Source: Desulfuromonadales bacterium
GTDB lineage: Bacteria > Desulfobacterota > Desulfuromonadia > Geobacterales > Pseudopelobacteraceae
DNA length: 61,365 bases
Assembly (NCBI GenBank): GCA_013377095.1
Contig: JACAAY010000018.1
Coordinates: forward strand, 1 to 61,365
Reading direction: 5' to 3'
The position numbers and the translations under genes were made by a program. The notes beneath the pieces were generated by a model, which ran no database searches, was not told the DNA's origin, and was given only the letters and a program-made list of their open reading frames with translations. Positions 42,136-50,426 of this stretch are shown one piece after another; position 1 is the first letter of the stretch, and every line of letters begins with the position of its first letter.

Positions 42136-43449
42136 ATGAGAATAATCAGATTGTATTTCAGCGCTGTTGTGGCAGGTCTTTCATTACTGATGTCAACGGC
42201 AACCTTCGGAGCAGAGGTGGAAAAGACAGTGGTTGCGAAACAAATGTACCTTAGAGGAAGCCTGGAAAAAGTGCAGGGTGTACTCGTAACCCGGGAAGGA
42301 AAACACGAAATTCCATTCTCGGGTACCATCGGCTTCAAGGCAACTCTGAGCCCAAGAGGTACGTACACTCTTGCCCTTGACCGGCTCAACCTGGTCGCGA
42401 AAGGGGTGAAAACAGCAAAGGGAAACTCCGGAGTCATTGGACTCAGCCTCGCGGCGCCGCAGTTCGAGACGCGCCACAATCTCCGTACCGGCGCGATCAG
42501 CTCGAACTTCATGTCGACACTTCACTACGAGCTGATCGATAAAGTGAAAGGATATCGGAATGTTGAAAAAGTAAAAGGGGAAATGGACGCCTTTATCCCT
42601 TTCACCGAAACGATGAAAGGGGCCTTCAAGGGGAATTTTCCGCAAAATATGAAGCTCGATGAAAAGGCGAAAATCACCATTTCCGGCGATATGCAAATGG
42701 ATTTAAGTTCTTCCGTGCTCGGATTGTTCGATAAGTTAACGATTAAGTTCGGCAAAATTGTTGTCGAGCTGGCGAAAATCTCCGTAGAAACTCTGAAAAT
42801 TCAACCGGTATTCATCGGTACTGGCCCGGCTGATCCTCATGCAACCGGAAAAGCCTTCGATACGTTGCGGGCCAGGTCGAACGAGCTGTGGGGCAAGTGT
42901 GGCTCTGTCAGGTGCTTGAAATTTGTATACAACGAACCGGTGTACATCAACAACAACGCTTATAAGGTTCTCGACAGCAGTACTGAAGCGGATAACCTGC
43001 GGGCGGAGGTGGATGTGACAGACGCAATAGAAATATTCGTTGCCGAAAAGATGTCCACGAGCCTGACCTGCGCCTGGGGAGGCGGGGCGACCTTCTCATC
43101 AGGAACCGCCAGCTCGAAGATCGTGACCTCGGATGAGCAGCTCAACGTGCCCTGCCCCTGTCCCGCCAGCTGCGCCACCTACTGTCCGCTTGGTCCCTGT
43201 TCCTGCGGTGCACTCAACAACTACCACCTCGCTCACGAACTCGGACACGTCATCAACCTCGATCATCCATCCGGAGCATACGGAATGGCGCCGAGCACGG
43301 CAACATCTGTGATGGAACCAAGCGGTTTCTGCAACGACAACCCTGACATTCAAAGCGCGAAAAACTGCCGAAATGCCTCGAATCCTCTCTTCTACTGGGG
43401 GAAAACAATGATATATCGCTGTATCGGTTCACCAGACATTAATGATTAA
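42136..43449 (+). CDS. Secreted metzincin-like zinc protease
   Basis: A signal peptide (to about residue 26, TATFGAE) leads into a ~210-residue beta-rich region with no recognised family. The protease part has the zinc motif HELGHVINLDH (His367, Glu368, His371, His377) and a Met-turn-like SVMEP at 392-396, the metzincin pattern with Asn in place of the usual Gly. Many Cys (CPCPASCATYCPLGPCSCG, 340-358) precede the motif and imply disulfides in the periplasm or outside. AGGAGG precedes the ATG. A signal peptide is unusual next to intracellular immune proteins. Confidence 0.75.
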   Translation: MRIIRLYFSAVVAGLSLLMSTATFGAEVEKTVVAKQMYLRGSLEKVQGVLVTREGKHEIPFSGTIGFKATLSPRGTYTLALDRLNLVAKGVKTAKGNSGVIGLSLAAPQFETRHNLRTGAISSNFMSTLHYELIDKVKGYRNVEKVKGEMDAFIPFTETMKGAFKGNFPQNMKLDEKAKITISGDMQMDLSSSVLGLFDKLTIKFGKIVVELAKISVETLKIQPVFIGTGPADPHATGKAFDTLRARSNELWGKCGSVRCLKFVYNEPVYINNNAYKVLDSSTEADNLRAEVDVTDAIEIFVAEKMSTSLTCAWGGGATFSSGTASSKIVTSDEQLNVPCPCPASCATYCPLGPCSCGALNNYHLAHELGHVINLDHPSGAYGMAPSTATSVMEPSGFCNDNPDIQSAKNCRNASNPLFYWGKTMIYRCIGSPDIND

Positions 43450-43524
43450 GTGAATTAAAAGGACAGGCTGGTTTTTTTAAAGTAACGCTTTATGGCTGGC
43501 GTTGCCAGTGGTCTTACCGATGAG

Positions 43525-43680
43525 CACTTCTAACACATCAAAAATAGTGGGGACTGCCGCCAGGAAATCTTTTACAAGGCGAAGGATTATGCTGCGTTCG
43601 CAAACCAGATGAAGGAATCAGTTAGCAGGCATGAGATGTTATATCCAGCCAACCAGAGTCGCAATGCCATGCATCAGGAG
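43525..43680 (+). pseudogene. N-terminal remnant of a REP-associated Y1 transposase
   Basis: One frame, interrupted by a stop at 43531, reads HIKNSGDCRQEIF, then YKAKDYAAFANQMKESVSRHEM. This lines up with the RAYT consensus HVxSRGNxRQxIF, xDxDYxxFLxxLxEAxxRHG. The following HUH-bearing part is scrambled or missing. The similarity is by eye only. It would be a footprint of mobile-element activity inside the accessory cluster. Confidence 0.4.
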
Positions 43681-43685
43681 GCAAA

Positions 43686-44261
43686 ATGCCGACCAATCCG
43701 TATCGCGAAAAGCTGAGACAGGAGTTTACCGCTATCATTGATGCCCTTTCCCTTTCCGATCTGCAAAAAGGTTTTCTCAAATCACGGTGGCTCGATCAGG
43801 TCATCTGGATGGAGGGCAAGGCTGATTCCGGTCGTGATCGGTATTATCTTCTGCGGCTGTTAGTAATTGTCGGAGGCGTTATCGTTCCCGCGCTGGTGGG
43901 ACTGAAGGTTGAGAATCAAAGTCTGGCCGAATCGATCAGGTGGACAACCTTTTCCATCAGCCTTGTCGTGGCAATCAGCGCGGCGCTCGAGGGGTTTTTC
44001 CGTTTTGGCGAGCGCTGGCGAAATTACCGGAGAACGTCGGAACTCCTCAAGAATGAAGGGTGGCATTTTTTCCAGTTGAGTGGGCCCTATCAGGATTTTC
44101 ACGATCATTCAGAGTCGTATCAGGACTTTGCCTCGCGGGTGGAATCGATTATTCTGTCCGATGTGGAAAATTACATCACAACAATAGTTAACGAGAAGAC
44201 GGCAGGCGACTCGGGAAAGAGCGACCCCAAGGATACAGTGAAGGGGCAGCAAACTCGATGA
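43686..44261 (+). CDS. SLATT (DUF4231) two-membrane-helix protein
   Basis: The 191-residue protein has two membrane helices (about 53-74, YYLLRLLVIVGGVIVPALVGL, and 84-104, WTTFSISLVVAISAALEGFF) followed by FRFGERWRNYRRTSELLKNEGWHFFQLSGPY. This is the SLATT pattern, found with nucleotide-sensing immune modules such as SMODS and SLOG. SLATT proteins are thought to oligomerise into pores or disrupt the membrane when a signal arrives. Here the likely signal makers are the TIR proteins on either side. AGGAGG precedes ATG 43686. Confidence 0.8.
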   Translation: MPTNPYREKLRQEFTAIIDALSLSDLQKGFLKSRWLDQVIWMEGKADSGRDRYYLLRLLVIVGGVIVPALVGLKVENQSLAESIRWTTFSISLVVAISAALEGFFRFGERWRNYRRTSELLKNEGWHFFQLSGPYQDFHDHSESYQDFASRVESIILSDVENYITTIVNEKTAGDSGKSDPKDTVKGQQTR

Positions 44262-44316
44262 AGTGCAGCTGTTGAACGTATGCCAATGAGCGCTTCAGTC
44301 CGCATAAGGAGATCAT

Positions 44317-45648
44317 ATGCCAACGACCCTCTGTTTCATCCTGATGCCCTTCAGTAAAAAGAAAGACGCCACCGGTCGGGAGATCGATTTTGACGCGGTA
44401 TACGAACGCCTGATCGCGCCGGCCGTGCGCGAAGCGGGGATGGAGCCGCTGCGGGCTGACGAGGAGCGGAGCGGCGGCATGATCCACAAGCCGATGTTCG
44501 AGCGGCTGATCCTCTGCGATTATGCGGTAGCCGACCTGACCACCGCCAACGCCAACGTCTTCTACGAGCTGGGTGTGCGCCATGCCGTCAAGCCCCATGC
44601 TACCGTGCTGATGTTCGCCGATGGGAGCGGGCAGCTTCCCTTCGATATCTCCCAGCTCAGGGCCATCCCCTACGGGATTTCACCGGCAGGAGTGCCGACG
44701 GACGAGAATAAATACCGCAAGCTCCTGACGGAACGGCTGAAGGATGCCCGCAATGCCGCTGTTGACAGCCCCCTCTTCCAGTTGGTGGACAACTACCCCC
44801 AGGTGGACCATGCCAAGACCGACATCTTCCGCGACCTGGTGGAATATTCGAAGAACATGAAGGAACGGCTGGCCCAAGCGCGCAACGCCGGTCTGGATGC
44901 CGTGAAGCAGGTTGAGGAGGAGATGGGAAACATCGCCGATTGCGAGACCGGTGTGGTGATCGATCTCTTTCTTTCCTACCGGGCCGAAGAGGGGTGGAAA
45001 GAGATGATCGCGCTGGCGTCGAAGATGTCTCCCCTGTTGGCGGCCACGGTAATGGTGCAGGAGCAGCTTGGCCTTGCGCTGAACCGGGATGGACAGGGAG
45101 AGAAGGCGGAGCGGGTGCTGCAGGAGCTGATCGTCCGGCGCGGTCCATCAAGCGAGACATACGGTATCCTCGGCCGGGTCTACAAAGACCGCTGGGAGGC
45201 AGCATTGGAAGCCGGAGAAAATATCAAGGCTCGCGGGCTGCTGGAAAAGGCCGTGGACGCCTACCTGAAGGGCTTTGAGGCTGACTGGCGGGACGCCTAT
45301 CCGGGGGTCAACGCCGTGACTCTCATGGAGATCAAGTTCCTTCCCGACCCCCGCAGGCTGGATATCCTGCCGGTGGTGAACTATGCGGTAAAGCGCCGTA
45401 TTTCCAGTGGCACTCCCGATTATTGGGATTTCGCCACCCTGCTGGAGCTGGCGGTGCTCGGGAAGGATGAGGCGGGAGCGGCGGATGCCCTGGCCAATGC
45501 CCTTGCAGCTGTTCGCGAAAAATGGGAACCGGAGAGCACGCTCCGCAATCTCAAACTGATCCGCGAGGCCCGTGAGCGTCGGGGGGAGGCAACCCCGTCC
45601 TGGACAGCCGAAACAGAAGCGGAGTTGCTGAAGGCAATGAAGGGGTGA
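44317..45648 (+). CDS. Deoxyribosyltransferase-like/TRAFs-binding (ASK1-like) protein
   Basis: Residues 1-130 form a nucleoside 2-deoxyribosyltransferase-like or DRHyd domain: CFILMPFSKKKDATGREIDFDAVYERLIAPAVREAG, then CDYAVADLTTANANVFYELGVRHAV with the likely catalytic Glu in YELG. Residues ~160-440 resemble the TRAFs-binding/TPR region (DUF4071) of the eukaryotic kinase ASK1: LVDNYPQVDHAKTDIFRDLVEYSKN and GRVYKDRWEA, then AYLKGFEADWRDAYPGVNAVTL. ASK1 controls apoptosis. No kinase domain is present. The gene sits between SLATT and TIR-TPR genes, 3 bp from the latter. An enzyme on nucleotide signals or a scaffold are both plausible. Confidence 0.82.
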   Translation: MPTTLCFILMPFSKKKDATGREIDFDAVYERLIAPAVREAGMEPLRADEERSGGMIHKPMFERLILCDYAVADLTTANANVFYELGVRHAVKPHATVLMFADGSGQLPFDISQLRAIPYGISPAGVPTDENKYRKLLTERLKDARNAAVDSPLFQLVDNYPQVDHAKTDIFRDLVEYSKNMKERLAQARNAGLDAVKQVEEEMGNIADCETGVVIDLFLSYRAEEGWKEMIALASKMSPLLAATVMVQEQLGLALNRDGQGEKAERVLQELIVRRGPSSETYGILGRVYKDRWEAALEAGENIKARGLLEKAVDAYLKGFEADWRDAYPGVNAVTLMEIKFLPDPRRLDILPVVNYAVKRRISSGTPDYWDFATLLELAVLGKDEAGAADALANALAAVREKWEPESTLRNLKLIREARERRGEATPSWTAETEAELLKAMKG

Positions 45649-45651
45649 AAT

Positions 45652-46698
45652 ATGTCCGATGTGTTTATCAGTTACTCCAGTGAAGATCGGGAGCGTGCAC
45701 GTACATTAGCGGCTTCGCTGCAGAGGCGCGGGTGGTCCGTGTGGTGGGATCGCAAGATCGTTCCCGGCCAGAGTTTTGATCTGGTGATCGAACGAGAGCT
45801 CGAGACGGCAAAGTGCGCTGTCGTGCTCTGGTCGGAACAATCCATCACCAGCGACTGGGTCAAGAATGAGGCCGCTTCGGCTGCTGAGCGGGGCATACTG
45901 GTACCCGCTCTGATAGACAGTGTAAAGATCCCCCTGGAGTTCCGGCGCAAACAAACTGCCGACCTGACCGGATTCGACGGTGATACCTCACATAACGGCT
46001 TTCAGGCCCTGTGCGACGGAATTACGACCGCCATAACCGGTGTGGCCACGTCCCGGGACATTTCTCCACCACCGCCCCGATTTCGCTGGAACCGTCTCTG
46101 GCTGCCGGGTGTCGTTCTCGTGATCGCTGTTACCCTCGGCTTGGGGCTCTACCGTGAAAGCAGGCGCAAGGTGGCGCCCGGAGTAGTCATCCCGCTGAAG
46201 TCTTCGGGGAGCGGGGTTGAATCTGCCACTGGAACCGTTAGTAATGAGATATTCGACCGGTTGAACCGGGCCCAGTGGAAAGGGCTGGAAATGCTGGGCC
46301 AGGGCAGACCAGAAGCCCTGGAACATATTGAAAAAACCTTGAAGGAGGCTGACGAAGCCGTCAGTAGTTTTCCACAGCAGGCCAGGTTCCATGAATTGAA
46401 GGGGTATCTACAGAAGGACGTGTATCAGAGTCCGGGAGCAAAGAACCTGCTCTCCGATGAAAAGCGTCGCCAGTATCTCGTACAGGCCCGGTCATCCGCC
46501 GAGCAGGCGCTGAGGATCAATCCGGACAGTGCAAGTGCCCACAACCTGATGGGGAACGTACTCTATTTCGAAGAAGACTGCGACGGAGCCATCAAGGAAT
46601 ATGATCTCGCCCTGCGGATTAACCGCAACGAAGGATATCGAAGTGTCATAGAAGGGGACAAAAGCGCTGCTGTTGCATGTGCCACGCGCGGGAGATGA
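45652..46698 (+). CDS. TIR domain, membrane anchor and TPR protein
   Basis: The N-terminal TIR domain (MSDVFISYSSEDRERARTLAASLQRRGWSVWWDRKIVPGQSF) carries the putative NADase Glu73 in DWVKNEAASA. A single membrane helix (about 149-168, LWLPGVVLVIAVTLGLGLY) and TPR-like repeats (SAEQALRINPDSASAHNLMGNVLYFEEDCDGAIKEYDLALRINRNEG) follow. TIR would face the cytoplasm and the TPR segment the periplasm if the helix spans once. It starts 3 bp after the ASK1-like gene and so belongs to the same operon. Confidence 0.85.
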   Translation: MSDVFISYSSEDRERARTLAASLQRRGWSVWWDRKIVPGQSFDLVIERELETAKCAVVLWSEQSITSDWVKNEAASAAERGILVPALIDSVKIPLEFRRKQTADLTGFDGDTSHNGFQALCDGITTAITGVATSRDISPPPPRFRWNRLWLPGVVLVIAVTLGLGLYRESRRKVAPGVVIPLKSSGSGVESATGTVSNEIFDRLNRAQWKGLEMLGQGRPEALEHIEKTLKEADEAVSSFPQQARFHELKGYLQKDVYQSPGAKNLLSDEKRRQYLVQARSSAEQALRINPDSASAHNLMGNVLYFEEDCDGAIKEYDLALRINRNEGYRSVIEGDKSAAVACATRGR

Positions 46699-47222
46699 TG
46701 CGGTTGCAGTGATCATTGCCTCCGATTATTTTGCAATTTAACGCTCTTTACTTCGGCTGTTGGCGTCTTCGCTTTGTATCCGCAGTAACCTTTGTCAGGA
46801 AGACATCTACGTCCGACGCCAGGATATCTTCCACCTTCCCGGCAAATTCGTGGAAGCCAGCTACATGATTCCTCCCACTGTAGTTGGCGCAGAGTTGATA
46901 ATACATCCACCATTCCTTTTTTAGCACCTCATTTCCAAGGCTTTACAGGGTGTCGATCACTTTCACGCGGATTGGAGTTTTATATCCTTGCCACGTTGTT
47001 TTAGTATTTGTTCGTCAACACGTTAGCAGGCAAAAATGAATAAACATATGCCATCGCGTTGACAACTATCAACAAAAGCAAAATATTAGACAGGCTGAAG
47101 AATTTTCTGAAGAATGGATTTGCTCTATCTTGACGACTTGCCTGTTTAGGTTCATAGACTATTATCAATGGAGCGGAAGTATTTCATCACATGACCCCCA
47201 CGCGGGGAAGGCGGGTGCGAAC
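46699..47222. other. Spacer between the TIR-TPR gene and gcvH
   Basis: This 524-bp stretch lacks a strong gene. On the minus strand it contains a 59-residue frame (46748-46927). Two weak promoters could serve gcvH: TTGACA at 47059-47064, and TTGACG at 47130-47135 with CATAGA 17 bp later. No glycine riboswitch motif was seen. The right border of the insertion probably lies here. Confidence 0.4.
46748..46927 (-). CDS. Possible small protein or gene remnant
   Basis: A minus-strand frame of 59 residues begins with GTG at 46927 and includes EWWMYYQLCANYSGRNH and EFAGKVEDILASDVDVFL. It reads as protein-like in composition (no rare runs, balanced residues), but I recognise no family. A GGAAATGAG stretch precedes the start. 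It may be the tail of a gene broken by the insertion. Confidence 0.25.
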   Translation of the reverse strand: MLKKEWWMYYQLCANYSGRNHVAGFHEFAGKVEDILASDVDVFLTKVTADTKRRRQQPK

Positions 47223-47597
47223 ATGCCGGGAATCTATTTTACCAGGGAACATGAGTGGGTCAGGGTGCAGGATGGGGTAGGCGTGGTCGGCATCAGCGAA
47301 CATGCCGCCCACGAGCTGGGCGATGTAACCTTTGTGGAGCTTCCCACGGTTGGGGCAGCGGTTGAGCAGTACAAGCTGCTGGGGAGCATCGAGTCGGTCA
47401 AGGCCGCCAGTGATATCTTTGCCCCGGTATCCGGTACGGTGATCAAGGTCAACCAGTCGCTGGAACTGGTGCCCGAGATGATCAATGAAAGCCCCCAGGG
47501 TGAAGGCTGGATTGCCTGGATCAAGCTTGTCGATGCGACCGAGCTGATGAGTCTGATGACCGAGGAACAGTACCAGGGCTATCTGAAAACCCTGTAG
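47223..47597 (+). CDS. gcvH: Glycine cleavage H protein
   Basis: GcvH is the lipoyl carrier that shuttles the aminomethyl group from the P protein to the T protein. The 124-residue protein has the lipoyl-binding Lys60 in [13 protein letters not shown], preceded by [25 protein letters not shown] and followed by [16 protein letters not shown]. The start at 47223 was chosen because the conserved protein begins there. It lies 11 bp before gcvPA. Its lipoyl group would come from the lplA/lipM-like and lipA genes at 53-54.6 kb. Confidence 0.95.
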   Translation: MPGIYFTREHEWVRVQDGVGVVGISEHAAHELGDVTFVELPTVGAAVEQYKLLGSIESVKAASDIFAPVSGTVIKVNQSLELVPEMINESPQGEGWIAWIKLVDATELMSLMTEEQYQGYLKTL

Positions 47598-47608
47598 GAG
47601 TCCGATCC

Positions 47609-48955
47609 ATGAATGACAGTCACTTCTGTCCCCATACACCGGAAGAGATGCGGGAGATGCTTTCCGTGATCGGCGTTGGCAGTGTCGAAGAACTCTTCGC
47701 ATCCATTCCCGAGCAATTGCGGGCCAAGACCTTCAACCTGCCTCCCGGCATGTCGGAGTTCGAGACCCTGGCCAGGATGCAGGCTGTTGCCGGAGACAAC
47801 ATCCGGGGAATGGTCCCCTTCATCGGAGGCGGAGCCTACGACCACCTGATACCCTCGGTTGTCAGCCATCTGGCGGGCCGCTCCGAGTTTTACACCGCCT
47901 ACACCCCCTATCAGCCGGAATGTTCCCAGGGAACCCTCCAGGCACTGTTCGAGTACCAGACCGCCATCTGCCGGCTGACCGGTCTAGATGTTTCCAATGC
48001 CTCGCTGTACGATGGCGCCACGGCCTGCGCCGAGTCGGCCATGATGGCGCTGCGCATAACCGGCCGCAGGAAGATCGTGGTGGATGGCTGCGTCAATCCC
48101 TTTTCCCGGCAGGTCCTCAAAACCTATCTCTATAACCTGGACGTTGACGTGATTGAACTGCCTCCGCTGGACGGGATGCTCAACCGCTCCGGGTTGGCCG
48201 GAGCGCTGGATGAGGACGTGGCGGCCGTGTTGTTGCAGAATCCCAATTTTTTCGGATCAGTGGACGATTTTTCCGCATTGGCTGATCAGCTTCACCAGCG
48301 TGGAGCGTTGCTGATCGCTTCGGTCTATCCCATTTCCCTGGGGCTGCTGAAGTCGCCCGGTGAGATGGGCGCCGATATCGCGGTGGGTGATGGTCAGAGT
48401 CTGGGTAATCCACTCTCCTTCGGCGGTCCTTCCTTTGGTTTCATCGCTGCCAGAAAGTCCCATATCCGCAATATGCCCGGCCGTATCGTCGGCGAGACCG
48501 TGGACAAACAGGGGCGACGGGGCTTTGTGCTCACCCTGCAGGCCCGTGAACAGCACATCAAGCGCCACAAGGCCACTTCCAACATCTGCAGCAACCAGGG
48601 TTTGTGCGCCCTGCGGGGGCTGATTTTCCTCTCGTCCCTGGGGAAAACCGGGTTGCTGGATCTGGCCCGGCTGAACCGGGACAAGGCCGAGTATGCCAAG
48701 GCACGGCTGGCTGAGATCCCCGGAGTGACGGTCCTGCAATCGGCACACACCTTCAATGAGTTCACCGTTGCTCTCCCCAGGCCGGCCCGGGAGGTTGTGT
48801 CCTCACTGCTTGAGAAGGGGATTGCCGCCGGTGTGCCGCTGGCTGAATATTATCGGGATTCCGAACTGCTGATGGTGGTGACCGTGACCGAAAAGAGGAG
48901 CCGGAAAGAGATCGACACTCTGGCACGGGCGTTGGAGGCGGAGCTATGCAGCTGA
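47609..48955 (+). CDS. gcvPA: Glycine dehydrogenase (decarboxylating) subunit 1
   Basis: This is the N-terminal half of the P protein as a separate subunit (448 aa), one of the two halves that form a heterotetramer with PLP. Landmarks are [21 protein letters not shown] ([15 protein letters not shown]), [42 protein letters not shown] and [36 protein letters not shown] precedes the ATG. It overlaps gcvPB by 10 bp, which supports coupled, stoichiometric translation. Confidence 0.95.
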   Translation: MNDSHFCPHTPEEMREMLSVIGVGSVEELFASIPEQLRAKTFNLPPGMSEFETLARMQAVAGDNIRGMVPFIGGGAYDHLIPSVVSHLAGRSEFYTAYTPYQPECSQGTLQALFEYQTAICRLTGLDVSNASLYDGATACAESAMMALRITGRRKIVVDGCVNPFSRQVLKTYLYNLDVDVIELPPLDGMLNRSGLAGALDEDVAAVLLQNPNFFGSVDDFSALADQLHQRGALLIASVYPISLGLLKSPGEMGADIAVGDGQSLGNPLSFGGPSFGFIAARKSHIRNMPGRIVGETVDKQGRRGFVLTLQAREQHIKRHKATSNICSNQGLCALRGLIFLSSLGKTGLLDLARLNRDKAEYAKARLAEIPGVTVLQSAHTFNEFTVALPRPAREVVSSLLEKGIAAGVPLAEYYRDSELLMVVTVTEKRSRKEIDTLARALEAELCS

Positions 48956-50400
48956 TCTATGAAAAATCTGTTTCCGGACGGCGAGGGGTTGGACTGCCTG
49001 TCTCGGATGTGCCTGCCGCACAGCCTCTCCCTGAAACCCTGCTCCGCACCGAATCAGCTGAGCTGCCCGAGCTGTCCGAGCTGGATCTGGTGCGGCACTT
49101 CACCAACCTCTCCCGTCGCAACTTCTCGGTGGACACCAACTTCTACCCCCTGGGATCCTGCACCATGAAGTACAATCCCAAGGTGCTGGAGGAGTGCGCA
49201 ACCCTGTTTGAAGGGTTTCATCCCCTGCTGGCGCTGCTGCCGGGCGGTGAGGAACTCTGCCAGGGAACGCTGGGAATGCTCTATGACCTGGGGCAACTGC
49301 TGGCCGATATCACCGGCATGGACGAGGTCACTACCCAGCCGCTGGCGGGCGCCCAGGGCGAGATGACCGGGATCATGCTGATTGCCGCCTATCACCGGGC
49401 TCGGGGCAACCGGAAGAAGTATGTGCTGGTACCCGATTCGTCCCACGGAACCAATCCCGCTTCGGCTGCCATGGCCGGTTATGAAATTATCACTGTGCCC
49501 ACAGCCCCTTATGGCGATATGGATCTGGAGCTGTTCCGACAGGCCATGAACGGCGAGGTTGCGGCGGTGATGATGACCTGTCCCAATACTCTGGGGCTGT
49601 TCAACCCGCATATCAAAGAGATCAGCGACATTGCCCATGCCCACGATGCGTTGATGTATTACGATGGCGCCAACTTGAATGCCATCATGGGTAAGGTCAA
49701 GCCGGGAGATATCGGTTTCGATGTGGTGCATGTCAATCTGCACAAGACATTTGCAACTCCCCATGGCGGCGGCGGTCCCGGTGCCGGTCCGGTGGGAGTC
49801 AGGCGGGCGCTGATACCCTATCTGCCCCTGCCGCGAATCTGCATGGACGATGGGGGTAAGCTGTTTCTGGAAACATCATCAGCTCATTCCATCGGGCGCA
49901 CCGCCGGTTTCTTCGGTAATTTCGGCGTCCTGGCCAGGGCTTACGCCTATATCGTCATGCTTGGCAGGGAAGGCTTGATCAGGGTTTCGGAACAGGCCGT
50001 TTTGAATGCCAACTACATCAGGGTACGGCTGAAGGAATATTATGACCTGCCCTTTGACATGACCTGCATGCACGAATGCGTCTTCTCCGCTTCCCGGCAG
50101 CTGCCCCATGGTGTCCGCGCCATTGATATTGCCAAATACCTGATCGATCACGGTTTTCATCCGCCAACGGTCTACTTCCCCATGATCGTCAAGGAGGCGA
50201 TCATGATCGAACCGACCGAAACGGAGAGCAAAGCTACCCTGGACTCCTTTATCGGGGTTATGATCGAGGCGGCCGAGCTGGCCGGGAGTAATCCGCAGGC
50301 GCTGCATGACGCACCGCTGAGCATGCCGGTGTCAAGGCTCGACGAGACCAAGGCCGCCCGTGAACAGAAGGTATGTTGCGAAGGGGAGAGGGCACGGTGA
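48946..50400 (+). CDS. gcvPB: Glycine dehydrogenase (decarboxylating) subunit 2
   Basis: This 484-residue subunit carries the PLP lysine (Lys267 in [23 protein letters not shown]). Other family stretches are [50 protein letters not shown] and [18 protein letters not shown]. Together with subunit 1 it decarboxylates glycine and loads the aminomethyl group on GcvH. It is the last gene of the gcvH-gcvPA-gcvPB operon and is convergent with the kinase gene at 50427. Confidence 0.95.
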   Translation: MQLIYEKSVSGRRGVGLPVSDVPAAQPLPETLLRTESAELPELSELDLVRHFTNLSRRNFSVDTNFYPLGSCTMKYNPKVLEECATLFEGFHPLLALLPGGEELCQGTLGMLYDLGQLLADITGMDEVTTQPLAGAQGEMTGIMLIAAYHRARGNRKKYVLVPDSSHGTNPASAAMAGYEIITVPTAPYGDMDLELFRQAMNGEVAAVMMTCPNTLGLFNPHIKEISDIAHAHDALMYYDGANLNAIMGKVKPGDIGFDVVHVNLHKTFATPHGGGGPGAGPVGVRRALIPYLPLPRICMDDGGKLFLETSSAHSIGRTAGFFGNFGVLARAYAYIVMLGREGLIRVSEQAVLNANYIRVRLKEYYDLPFDMTCMHECVFSASRQLPHGVRAIDIAKYLIDHGFHPPTVYFPMIVKEAIMIEPTETESKATLDSFIGVMIEAAELAGSNPQALHDAPLSMPVSRLDETKAAREQKVCCEGERAR

Positions 50401-50426
50401 GGGTCTGACGGGAGATTGCCACCAGG

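Noticed and set aside
46713..46913. Minus-strand 66-residue frame with DKGYCGYKAK
   Set aside because: The DKGYCG string recalls IS transposases but the rest does not, and another frame on the same strand looks more protein-like.
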